Positions 1-6,765 of a stretch of DNA of 10,293 bases are shown here, piece by piece. The position numbers and the translations under genes are program-made. Numbering within the stretch: position 1 is the first letter of the stretch; every line of letters begins with the position of its first letter. Where the stretch lies: positions 1 to 10,293 of the forward strand of contig JAENVU010000136.1 in assembly GCA_016650415.1 (NCBI GenBank). Direction: 5' to 3'. This DNA is from Acidimicrobiia bacterium (GTDB lineage Bacteria; Actinomycetota; Acidimicrobiia; IMCC26256; JAENVU01). Below the pieces are notes generated by a model that saw only the letters and a program-made list of their open reading frames with translations, was not told where the DNA came from and did no database searches.

Positions 1-22
1 AAAGAGCGTTGCGAACTGACGA

Positions 23-45
23 CGGCCCGGGTGATCCCCGGGCCG
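23..45 (-). terminator. Candidate terminator hairpin downstream of metY
   Basis: A perfect 9-bp GC-only stem (23-31 with 37-45) closes a 5-base loop, 43 bases past the metY stop codon on the minus strand. No clear U-tract follows on that strand, so this is a GC-rich hairpin typical of high-GC bacteria rather than a textbook intrinsic terminator. The rest of bases 1-87 holds nothing I can identify. Confidence 0.5.
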
Positions 46-87
46 CCATGCGCCAGTGACCGGAACTGGAGCGTCCACGGTGCCGGG

Positions 88-1386
88 TTAGGCCCCCTTG
101 GCGGCGCGGAAGCCGGCGTCGATGTCGGCCTTGATGTCCTCGACGGACTCGATCCCGATCGAAAGTCGGACGAGTTCCGGGGTGACCCCGGCGCTCGCCT
201 GCTCCTCGATGGTGAGTTGCTGGTGGGTGGTGCTCGCCGGATGGATCGCCAGCGTGCGGGCGTCCCCGACGTTGGCCAGGTGGCTGATCAACTCGAGGTT
301 GTTGATGAACGCCTTCCCGGCCTCCAGACCGCCCTTGATCCCGAACGCGATGATCGCGCCGAAGCCGTTGGGCAGGTACTGCTGCGCCCGGCTGTGCCAC
401 TTGCTGGACTCGAGGCCCGGGTACGCGACCCACTCGACTTCGTCCTTGGACTCGAGCCACTGGGCGACGGTGAGCGCGTTCTGCGAGTGGCGTTCCATGC
501 GCAAGCTCAGGGTCTCGAGACCCTGGATCATCAGGAACGCATTGAACGGCGAGATCGCGGCACCGAGGTCACGCATGTACGTGAGCCGGGCCTTGAGGAT
601 GTAGCGAGCAGGCCAGAGCGCTTCGGGCAAACCCGAGAACGCGAGACCGTGGTAGCTCATGTCGGGCTCGGTGAAGTTGGGGAACCGGCCGCTGCCCTCG
701 TAGTCGAAGGCGCCACCGTCGACGATGATGCCGCCGATCGACGTGCCGTGCCCACCGATGAACTTGGTGGCCGAGTGGGTGACGATGTCGGCGCCGTGGG
801 CCAGCGGGGTGCAGAGGTAGGGCGACGCGAGCGTGTTGTCGATCACCAACGGGATCCCGTTCGCGTGCGCGATGTCGGAGATGCCGCCGAGGTCGAGGAT
901 GTCACCCTTCGGGTTGCCGATGGTCTCGCCGTAGAACGCCTTGGTGTTGGGCCGGATCGCCGCCGCCCACGCGTCGAGGTCGTCCGGGTCGTCGATGAAG
1001 GAGACCTCGACGCCCATCTTGGGGAACGTGTAGTGGAGTTGGCTGTACGTCCCGCCGTACAACGAGGCGCTCGACACGATGTGCCCGCCGTTCTCGGCGA
1101 GGTTCATCAGTGCGATCGTCTGGGCGGCCATGCCGCTGGCCGTCGCCAACGCGCCGATTCCGCCTTCGAGGGCGGCGACCCGCGCTTCGAACGCAGCCTG
1201 GGTCGGGTTCATGATCCGCGTGTAGATGTTGCCCAACTCGGCCAGGCCGAAGAGGTCCGCGGCGTGGTCGGTGTCCCGGAACACGAAGGACGTCGTCTGG
1301 TAGATGGGCACGGCCCGGGCGCCCGTGGTCGGGTCCGGTTCGGCTCCGGCGTGTACCTGGCGGGTTTCAAAGCCCCAATCGGACAT
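88..1386 (-). CDS. metY: O-acetylhomoserine sulfhydrylase (aminocarboxypropyltransferase), MetY
   Basis: This cytosolic PLP enzyme makes homocysteine from O-acetyl-L-homoserine and sulfide, the direct-sulfhydrylation route to methionine. The 432-residue length fits MetY; MetB and MetZ relatives are nearer 380-400. Visible Cys/Met-metabolism PLP features are Y55-T-R57 (phosphate contact from the neighbouring subunit), S84-G85-M86 at the cofactor phosphate, D183 in VIDNT contacting the pyridine nitrogen, and the Schiff-base lysine K208 in SATKFIGGHG. An insert around residues 222-275, with GRFPNFTEPD, is typical of MetY. The ATG start has GAGGAG 5 bases upstream and a promoter about 27 bases further out. 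It is divergent from the DUF2752 gene. No SAM-riboswitch-sized leader is present. The metX partner is not in the window. Substrate preference for the acetyl over the succinyl ester is inferred from family resemblance. Confidence 0.93.
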   Translation of the reverse strand: MSDWGFETRQVHAGAEPDPTTGARAVPIYQTTSFVFRDTDHAADLFGLAELGNIYTRIMNPTQAAFEARVAALEGGIGALATASGMAAQTIALMNLAENGGHIVSSASLYGGTYSQLHYTFPKMGVEVSFIDDPDDLDAWAAAIRPNTKAFYGETIGNPKGDILDLGGISDIAHANGIPLVIDNTLASPYLCTPLAHGADIVTHSATKFIGGHGTSIGGIIVDGGAFDYEGSGRFPNFTEPDMSYHGLAFSGLPEALWPARYILKARLTYMRDLGAAISPFNAFLMIQGLETLSLRMERHSQNALTVAQWLESKDEVEWVAYPGLESSKWHSRAQQYLPNGFGAIIAFGIKGGLEAGKAFINNLELISHLANVGDARTLAIHPASTTHQQLTIEEQASAGVTPELVRLSIGIESVEDIKADIDAGFRAAKGA

Positions 1387-1419
1387 GACGACTCCTCACG
1401 ATTTCGGGTGGACCCGAGC

Positions 1420-1449
1420 ACGCTACGAGGGGGGTGCGTCGTCGGTCAA
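1420..1449 (-). promoter_or_regulatory. Sigma70-type promoter of metY
   Basis: On the minus strand TTGACC (1449-1444) is followed, after 18 bases, by TAGCGT (1425-1420). Transcription would start near 1413, giving a leader of about 27 bases that carries the GAGGAG ribosome binding site. The -35 box lies inside the region that would serve the divergent DUF2752 promoter, so the two promoters probably overlap. Confidence 0.6.
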
Positions 1450-1461
1450 CGTGGTTCGACC

Positions 1462-1473
1462 TACCGTGGGGGC
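1462..1473 (+). promoter_or_regulatory. -10 box placing transcription start at the DUF2752 GTG codon
   Basis: TACCGT (1462-1467) lies exactly 6 bases before the GTG at 1474, which puts the predicted transcription start on the start codon itself, so the mRNA would be leaderless. No good -35 hexamer is visible. The GGGGG directly before GTG is too close to act as a Shine-Dalgarno sequence. Confidence 0.45.
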
Positions 1474-1905
1474 GTGTCCGTCCCGACGATCTCGTCCGTC
1501 CGTACGACGCACGCGCGTTTCGCCCCGGACGCGGCGGCAGCCACGGTGGGCGGAATCTGTGTGGTGTCGGCGCTGATCGACCCGGCGGGTGGACCAACCG
1601 TGTGCCCGCTGAAGGCGATGACCGGGATCGACTGCCCGTTGTGCGGAGCGACCCGAGCTGCGCACCAACTCTTCCGGGGCAATCTCGTGGCGGCCCTGGA
1701 CTTCAACGCCGTGTTCGTGATCGCCGCACCGCTGCTGATCCTGGCGGCGTTCGCGGTGGTGCGTCAGGCCCTCGGGGGATCGCCGGCGCGAGTGCCCAAG
1801 GTGTCTCGCACCGTGATCGTCGGCGTGGTGGTCGCGATCGCCGTGTTCACGGTGGTCCGCAACCTCGGGGTCGCGCCGTTCGACTGGTTGTCGTCGACGG
1901 CCTGA
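1474..1905 (+). CDS. DUF2752 family small membrane protein
   Basis: A 143-residue protein with the DUF2752 signature: residues 44-61 read CP-x5-GIDCPLCGATRA, with three cysteines (44, 54, 57) in the CP...CPxCG arrangement. Two or three hydrophobic segments follow the family pattern, at about 22-38, 77-97 and 112-128. A short basic stretch (about 98-111) lies between the last two. The function of the family is unknown, and the conserved cysteines suggest a metal or thiol role only by inference. The open frame runs back across the whole metY antisense strand, but the protein begins where DUF2752 similarity begins. GTG at 1474 is chosen because a -10-like box sits 6 bases upstream and no better start follows before the conserved region. 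It is transcribed alone and ends at a strong bidirectional hairpin. Confidence 0.8.
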   Translation: MSVPTISSVRTTHARFAPDAAAATVGGICVVSALIDPAGGPTVCPLKAMTGIDCPLCGATRAAHQLFRGNLVAALDFNAVFVIAAPLLILAAFAVVRQALGGSPARVPKVSRTVIVGVVVAIAVFTVVRNLGVAPFDWLSSTA

Positions 1906-1932
1906 GCCGGACTGCCCATCGTTCCCGAGAGA

Positions 1933-1966
1933 CAAATCGGCCGCCCCCGAAGGGGCGGCCGATTTG
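1933..1966. terminator. Bidirectional terminator hairpin between convergent genes
   Basis: A perfect 15-bp stem (1933-1947 with 1952-1966) closes a CGAA tetraloop. The outer stem begins CAAAT and ends ATTTG, and the core is GC-rich, so either strand would form a very stable hairpin. It lies 27 bases after the DUF2752 stop and 24 bases after the stop of the minus-strand membrane protein gene, exactly where a shared terminator is expected. Confidence 0.88.
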
Positions 1967-1990
1967 GGTTCAGCGTCCGATGGTGGCGGC

Positions 1991-2773
1991 CTACGCGGCG
2001 ACCGGCTCACCCTGCAGGCGCTTGTACATGTAACCGGTCGCAATGATCACGACGGGCCAGGCGACGATGAGGCCGACCCCGCAGGCGATGGCGCCGACCA
2101 GGATCGTGACCCAACTCAGGATCAGGAAGACGAACACTGCTCCCGCGTTGTCCTTCACCAAGTTGTAGCTCGCGGTGATGGCTTCCATCGGTGACATGTT
2201 CTTGTCGACGACGAAGTACCCCCAGAACACCGTGAGGAAGGCAACTGCGATCCCCGGGAGGATGCAGAGGATGAATCCCACGAACGTCATGATGCCGACG
2301 ATGATCGCCCCGATGATGTAGGCCCCGAGGTTCTCGGTGCTCATGACCGCCGATGCTTCGAGCTTCTGGCCCCGCACGATCATCAACGTGGCCCGGATCA
2401 CGAACAGCTGCAACACCGACGATCCGAGGAAGATCAGGAACTGAAGGATCCCGCCTGCCACGATCGACATGAAGAAGCCTGGACTATCACCGCACCCGCT
2501 ACTGCGGATGACGCCGTTGTTGATGTTGACCTTGCACTCGTCCACGCTCGTGAGGCTGGACTGAATCACGATGCCGATGATCGTCAGGACGACGATGGCC
2601 GCGAAACCGATGATCAGAGCGAGGACAATGTCACCCCAGTTGTCCCTGAACTTCTCCCAGCCGTACTTGATGGCGGCCGCGCCCTCGGCGGGCTGGCTCC
2701 CGCCGGCCATCGGCATCCCGCCACCAGGTGGCATCGGCGGCGGCGGCGGTGGTGGCGGCGGTACTTGAGACAT
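1991..2773 (-). CDS. Multi-pass membrane protein with proline-rich N-terminus
   Basis: This 260-residue protein opens with a disordered cytoplasmic-type tail: nine consecutive prolines (5-13), then PP, Gly and Met. After that come about five to six membrane segments (roughly 48-70, 102-126, 150-171, 172-190, 211-231 and 232-247). Two half-repeats are visible: Y37-GWEKFRDN-W and Y203-NLVKDN-A each precede a membrane pair, as in DUF975/YciC-like membrane proteins. The loop between the first two helices holds Cys80 and Cys94, which could form a disulfide if extracytoplasmic. Similar Pro/Gly-rich membrane proteins are common in actinobacteria and have no settled function. The ATG has GGAG 7 bases upstream, and this site falls inside an inverted repeat. 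It lies 99 bases after the thiolase gene on the same strand; whether they share a transcript is unclear. Confidence 0.75.
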   Translation of the reverse strand: MSQVPPPPPPPPPMPPGGGMPMAGGSQPAEGAAAIKYGWEKFRDNWGDIVLALIIGFAAIVVLTIIGIVIQSSLTSVDECKVNINNGVIRSSGCGDSPGFFMSIVAGGILQFLIFLGSSVLQLFVIRATLMIVRGQKLEASAVMSTENLGAYIIGAIIVGIMTFVGFILCILPGIAVAFLTVFWGYFVVDKNMSPMEAITASYNLVKDNAGAVFVFLILSWVTILVGAIACGVGLIVAWPVVIIATGYMYKRLQGEPVAA

Positions 2774-2779
2774 CGCAAT

Positions 2780-2852
2780 TCTCCGATTCGTCAGCGAACG
2801 GGGGAAACGCTAACGAAACCGGCGCGCCGAAGCGGGGATACCGAATCGGAGA
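2780..2852 (-). repeat. 11-bp inverted repeat overlapping the membrane gene ribosome binding site
   Basis: Bases 2780-2790 and 2842-2852 are perfect reverse complements, separated by 51 bases. On the minus-strand transcript the 3' arm contains the GGAG Shine-Dalgarno (2784-2781) of the proline-rich membrane protein gene. If both arms are transcribed, pairing would hide the ribosome binding site. It could instead be a pair of protein-binding half-sites. The arms are the direct observation and their role is inference. Confidence 0.55.
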
Positions 2853-2872
2853 GTGCCGGGGATGCAGCTCGG

Positions 2873-4054
<1,182 letters not shown>

Positions 4055-4076
4055 GGCGACTCCCGTCGAGAGCTGA

Positions 4077-4096
4077 CGTCGGTTCGGTTACCGACG
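4077..4096 (-). promoter_or_regulatory. Inverted repeat in the thiolase leader, possible operator
   Basis: CGTCGGT (4077-4083) and ACCGACG (4090-4096) form a 7-bp inverted repeat around a 6-base centre, with a smaller palindrome (4084-4094) nested across the centre. It lies between the candidate thiolase -10 box and the thiolase start. It could be a leader hairpin or a binding site for a regulator of the divergent thiolase/ccr pair. No known operator consensus is recognised. Confidence 0.4.
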
Positions 4097-4109
4097 AGTA
4101 GGGGCCACG

Positions 4110-4115
4110 ATCGTA
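4110..4115 (-). promoter_or_regulatory. Candidate -10 box for the thiolase gene
   Basis: TACGAT on the minus strand (4115-4110) lies 55 bases before the thiolase ATG and would give a leader of about 49 bases containing the 4077-4096 inverted repeat and the GGGAG ribosome binding site. No convincing -35 hexamer was found at 16-19 bases spacing. Confidence 0.35.
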
Positions 4116-4252
4116 GCCCTGCACCGGGGCATTTCGTCCACCTGCCGGCCCGTGCGCTCACGCTCGGTCGGTGATGGCACGCGAAGTTCGCTCCCGGGCT
4201 GCTCGACGCCGCGGGCTCCGTCTCGGGCTGCGCGGCCGTTCTCCTGCCGGTT

Positions 4253-4281
4253 TTGGACGCCGGCGGGCCCGCTACTACCGT
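4253..4281 (+). promoter_or_regulatory. Promoter of ccr, predicted leaderless start
   Basis: TTGGAC (4253-4258), a 17-base spacer and TACCGT (4276-4281) form a good sigma70-type promoter. The ATG follows 8 bases after the -10 box with no Shine-Dalgarno in the gap, so the transcript most likely begins at or within two bases of the start codon. This also supports choosing 4290 rather than an upstream in-frame codon as the ccr start. Confidence 0.6.
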
Positions 4282-4289
4282 CCCCGCTC

Positions 4290-5639
4290 ATGACCACCGA
4301 GATCGATGCCATCCGCACTGCCATTCTCGAAGGGGCGCCCGGCGAGGAACTCGCCGCCCTCCCGATTCCGGAGGCGGTCCGGGGCGCGCTGATCAAGGCG
4401 GACGAACAAGAGATGTTCGCCGGGATGGAGTCGGCGGCGAAGGACCCCCGCGTCTCCACCCACGTGGAGGAGTTCCCGTTTCCCGAGATCGCGCCCGACG
4501 AAGTGGTGCTGGCGGTCATGGCCAGCTCGATCAACTTCAACACGGTGTGGACCTCGATTTTCGAGCCGCTCCCGACGTTCGGGTTCCTCAAGCGCCTGGG
4601 CAAGGAGAGTGTGTGGGGCGCGCGGCACGACCAGCCGTTCCACGTGATGGGCAGTGACGCCTCGGGCGTGGTGATGCGCGTCGGCTCCGCGGTGCGCAAC
4701 TGGAAGCCGGGCGACCGCGTGACCGTGCACTGCAACTACCTCGACGACCAGGACCCCTCCGCACACGACGACTCGATGATGGCGACGAACCAACGCATCT
4801 GGGGTTTCGAGTCCAACTTCGGTGGCCTCGCGGATCTCACCGTCGTCAAGGCCAACCAGCTGATGCCCAAGCCCGAGCACCTCACGTGGGAAGAGGCTGC
4901 GGTCAATGCGCTGTGCAACAGCACCAGCTACCGCATGATCGTGAGCCCGAACGGCTCGCACATGACCCAGGGTCAGAGTGTCCTGGTGTGGGGTGCGACC
5001 GGCGGGATCGGTGCCTACGCCTGCCAGTACGTCAAGAACGGTGGCGGCCACCCGGTTGCGGTGGTCTCGAGTGAGAAGCGCGTCGTGCTCCTCAACGACA
5101 TGGGGATCGAGGCGGTCATCGATCGACGCGCCGAGGGCTACAACTTCTGGAAGAGCGACACCGAGCAGGACCCGGGTGAGTGGCGGCGGCTCGGCAAGAA
5201 GATCCGCGAACTCAACGGCGGCCGGGATGTCGACATCGTGTTCGAGCACCCGGGTCGCCAGACCATGGGCGCGTCGGTGTTCGTCGCCAAGCGCGGCGGC
5301 ATGATCATCACCTGTGCGGCGACCAGTGGCTTCATGATCGAGTACGACAACCGCTACCTCTGGATGAACCTCAAGACGCTCAAGGGCTGTCACTTCGCGA
5401 ACTACCGCGAGGCATGGGAAGCGAACCGAGCGATCTGTGAGGGGAAGGTGCACCCGACGCTCTCGAAGGTCTTCACCCTGGATGACACCGGTGAGGCCGC
5501 GTACCAGGTGCATCACAACATGCACGAGGGCAAGCTCGGGGTGCTGTGTCTCGCGCCCGAGGAAGGTCTCGGGGTCACGAACGGTGAGATGCGGGAACGC
5601 CTGCTGCCCGAGATCACCCTCTTCCGCCGCCACGCCTGA
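4290..5639 (+). CDS. ccr: Crotonyl-CoA carboxylase/reductase
   Basis: Ccr reductively carboxylates crotonyl-CoA with NADPH and CO2 to (2S)-ethylmalonyl-CoA, the defining step of the ethylmalonyl-CoA pathway and a source of polyketide extender units. The 449 residues fit Ccr (about 430-450). An alcohol dehydrogenase-like catalytic domain surrounds a Rossmann NADPH-binding segment at GATGGIG (235-241). The four CO2-binding residues reported for Kitasatospora setae Ccr (N81, F170, E171, H365) correspond by local sequence to N82 in SSINFN, F173-E174 in WGFESNFGG and H368 in HFANYREAWEANR, so this should be a true carboxylase. The frame stays open to 4152, but the extra N-terminal stretch is Arg/Ser/Pro-rich and unlike the family, and the promoter overlaps it. 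It is divergent from the thiolase gene and followed by the FKBP lipoprotein 49 bases later. Confidence 0.95.
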   Translation: MTTEIDAIRTAILEGAPGEELAALPIPEAVRGALIKADEQEMFAGMESAAKDPRVSTHVEEFPFPEIAPDEVVLAVMASSINFNTVWTSIFEPLPTFGFLKRLGKESVWGARHDQPFHVMGSDASGVVMRVGSAVRNWKPGDRVTVHCNYLDDQDPSAHDDSMMATNQRIWGFESNFGGLADLTVVKANQLMPKPEHLTWEEAAVNALCNSTSYRMIVSPNGSHMTQGQSVLVWGATGGIGAYACQYVKNGGGHPVAVVSSEKRVVLLNDMGIEAVIDRRAEGYNFWKSDTEQDPGEWRRLGKKIRELNGGRDVDIVFEHPGRQTMGASVFVAKRGGMIITCAATSGFMIEYDNRYLWMNLKTLKGCHFANYREAWEANRAICEGKVHPTLSKVFTLDDTGEAAYQVHHNMHEGKLGVLCLAPEEGLGVTNGEMRERLLPEITLFRRHA

Positions 5640-5675
5640 ATCGACTCATGATCGGGATGGTTCGCCGCCGCCCGG

Positions 5676-5688
5676 TACCGTTACCGCC
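5676..5688 (+). promoter_or_regulatory. -10-like box just before the FKBP lipoprotein start
   Basis: TACCGT (5676-5681) is 7 bases before the ATG at 5689, the same hexamer and nearly the same spacing as at ccr and the DUF2752 gene. No Shine-Dalgarno is visible and no good -35 box was found. This suggests a separate leaderless transcript in addition to possible read-through from ccr. Confidence 0.4.
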
Positions 5689-6264
5689 ATGTTGAATCTC
5701 TCACGGCGTTTCGGCGCGTTCCTCGTCCTCCCGGTTCTGGCCCTCGCGCTCGCAGCGTGTGGCAGTTCGGATCCGTCGCCGGGGAAGATCGCGACGAACC
5801 CGGCCGGTCCGGCGGCTCCGCCCTCGAGCACCACGACGACCGGGCCGTTCGTGCAGCAGGCCGAGCAGAAGCCGTGCGTCGCGGAGGTCGGTCCCGGTCC
5901 GGCCGGTGCCCCCGATGTGCCAGTGAAGGTCGGTCCCGCGCCGACGACGTTGGTGATCGAGGACCTGAAGGTGGGCGACGGTGCCGAAACGGTGCCGACA
6001 TCATCCGTCACCGTCGATTACATCGGTGTGGCCTGCTCGACCGGCGTGATCTTCGACTCGTCGTACAAGACGGGCCAGCCGGCGCCGTTCGCGCTGAGCG
6101 GCGTGATCAAGGGCTGGTCCGAGGGTCTCGTCGGTATGAAGGCGGGCGGTCAACGCCTGTTGGGCATCCCGTCGGATCTGGCGTATGGCGCGTCCGGCCA
6201 GGGTGCCGACATCGGACCCAACGAAGCGCTCTGGTTCGTGGTGACGCTCAACTCGGTTTCCTAG
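5689..6264 (+). CDS. FKBP-type peptidyl-prolyl isomerase lipoprotein
   Basis: A 191-residue exported protein. Residues 1-24 form a lipoprotein signal with N-terminal RR, a hydrophobic core (10-21) and the lipobox L21-A-A-C24; Cys24 would be lipidated and anchor the protein on the outer face of the membrane. A Pro/Thr/Ser-rich linker (about 28-62) follows, then a single FKBP domain (about 87-190). Pocket residues resembling FKBP12 are D110-Y111, F122-D123, V139-I140 with W143 in GVIKGW, and Y167 in LAYGASG, so isomerase activity is plausible. The usual IPPN turn reads IGPN (175-178). Cys63 and Cys116 might pair outside the cell. It should assist folding of extracytoplasmic proteins, and its place between ccr and the epimerase is not explained by metabolism. 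Confidence 0.88.
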   Translation: MLNLSRRFGAFLVLPVLALALAACGSSDPSPGKIATNPAGPAAPPSSTTTTGPFVQQAEQKPCVAEVGPGPAGAPDVPVKVGPAPTTLVIEDLKVGDGAETVPTSSVTVDYIGVACSTGVIFDSSYKTGQPAPFALSGVIKGWSEGLVGMKAGGQRLLGIPSDLAYGASGQGADIGPNEALWFVVTLNSVS

Positions 6265-6286
6265 GGATTCCGGCGGCGTCACTCAC

Positions 6287-6299
6287 TACGATCCCGAAG
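6287..6299 (+). promoter_or_regulatory. -10-like box just before the epimerase start
   Basis: TACGAT (6287-6292) lies 7 bases before the ATG at 6300. There is no Shine-Dalgarno sequence and no convincing -35 box. The position repeats the leaderless arrangement seen at the neighbouring plus-strand genes. Confidence 0.35.
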
Positions 6300-6701
6300 A
6301 TGCAGCTGACTGAGATCGACCACGTCGCCATTGCCGTCAACGACCTCGAGGCCGCGATCGCCTACTACCACGACACCTTCGGGTGCACGGTCGAGCATCG
6401 CGAGGTGGTGGAGAGCGACGGCGTGGAGGAGGCGCTCCTCAAGGTCGCCGACTCATACGTGCAGCTGCTGACGCCGACCCGTGACGACTCGCCGGTGGCG
6501 AAGTACCTGGCGAACAAGGGCGAGGGTCTCCATCACATCGGATACCGGGTCGACGACTGCGGCGCGGCGCTGGAGAGCGTGAAGGCGAACGGTGGTCGCG
6601 TGATCGACGAGGCGCCCCGCCCCGGCAGTCGCGGCACCACGGTTGCGTTCGTGCACCCCAAGGGTGCGTTCGGCACGCTGATCGAACTCGTCCAGGAGTA
6701 G
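6300..6701 (+). CDS. mce: Methylmalonyl-CoA/ethylmalonyl-CoA epimerase
   Basis: This small metal-dependent enzyme of the vicinal oxygen chelate fold interconverts the 2R and 2S forms of methylmalonyl-CoA, and in ethylmalonyl-CoA pathway organisms also ethylmalonyl-CoA. The 133 residues match the family length and form two beta-alpha-beta-beta-beta modules. The four expected metal ligands are visible: His8 in IDHVAIAV, Gln55 in YVQLLTP, His79 in LHHIGYRV and Glu129 in LIELVQE. The catalytic glutamate equivalent probably lies at E43 or E44 in DGVEEALL. The start at 6300 is set by the conserved DHVAIAV beginning at residue 7. It sits 35 bases after the FKBP gene and 64 bases before the carboxylase gene, so it links the product of Ccr and of the carboxylase to the mutases that need the opposite isomer. 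Confidence 0.93.
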   Translation: MQLTEIDHVAIAVNDLEAAIAYYHDTFGCTVEHREVVESDGVEEALLKVADSYVQLLTPTRDDSPVAKYLANKGEGLHHIGYRVDDCGAALESVKANGGRVIDEAPRPGSRGTTVAFVHPKGAFGTLIELVQE

Positions 6702-6712
6702 GCCACCGCGGG

Positions 6713-6726
6713 GGCCGGCTCCGGCC
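6713..6726 (+). other. Short GC-rich hairpin between the epimerase and carboxylase genes
   Basis: GGCCG (6713-6717) and CGGCC (6722-6726) can form a 5-bp stem with a 4-base loop 11 bases after the epimerase stop. It could be an attenuator-like or weak terminator structure, but the stem is short and no U-tract follows. Confidence 0.25.
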
Positions 6727-6750
6727 GGAACCCGACCCCCTGGCGACCGG

Positions 6751-6765
6751 TATCGTGTCCGCCGT
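6751..6765 (+). promoter_or_regulatory. -10-like box just before the carboxylase beta-subunit start
   Basis: TATCGT (6751-6756) lies 9 bases before the ATG at 6766, with no Shine-Dalgarno between them and no clear -35 box. A leaderless or nearly leaderless transcript for the carboxylase operon is suggested, matching the other plus-strand genes. Confidence 0.4.

Noticed and set aside
1..87. An additional small gene at the left edge
   Set aside because: Apart from the hairpin at 23-45, the stretch shows no start with coding character and is too short to judge.
31..1386. Long plus-strand open frame antisense to metY, continuous with the DUF2752 gene
   Set aside because: The translation across metY is Arg/Val/Asp-rich with no recognisable motifs, while the minus strand encodes an intact MetY. 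The openness comes from high GC at third positions.
2738..2762. GGC/GGT trinucleotide run as a repeat element
   Set aside because: It is simply the codons for the nine-proline stretch of the membrane protein, read on the minus strand.
4152..4289. In-frame N-terminal extension of ccr by 46 codons
   Set aside because: The added residues are Arg/Ser/Pro-rich and unlike Ccr N-termini. The region contains the -35 and -10 boxes, and the 449-residue form has the normal family length.
4275..5633. 452-codon minus-strand frame antisense to ccr
   Set aside because: It mirrors ccr codon structure, is His/Arg/Val-rich, has no motif, and ccr is certain on the other strand.
5640..5688. Terminator between ccr and the FKBP gene
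   Set aside because: No stem longer than a few base pairs could be found in this 49-base gap.
5689..5760. Twin-arginine (Tat) signal in the FKBP lipoprotein
   Set aside because: There is an RR pair followed by FGAFL, but it does not fit the S-R-R-x-F-L-K pattern well. The lipobox is clear and a standard Sec lipoprotein signal explains the segment.
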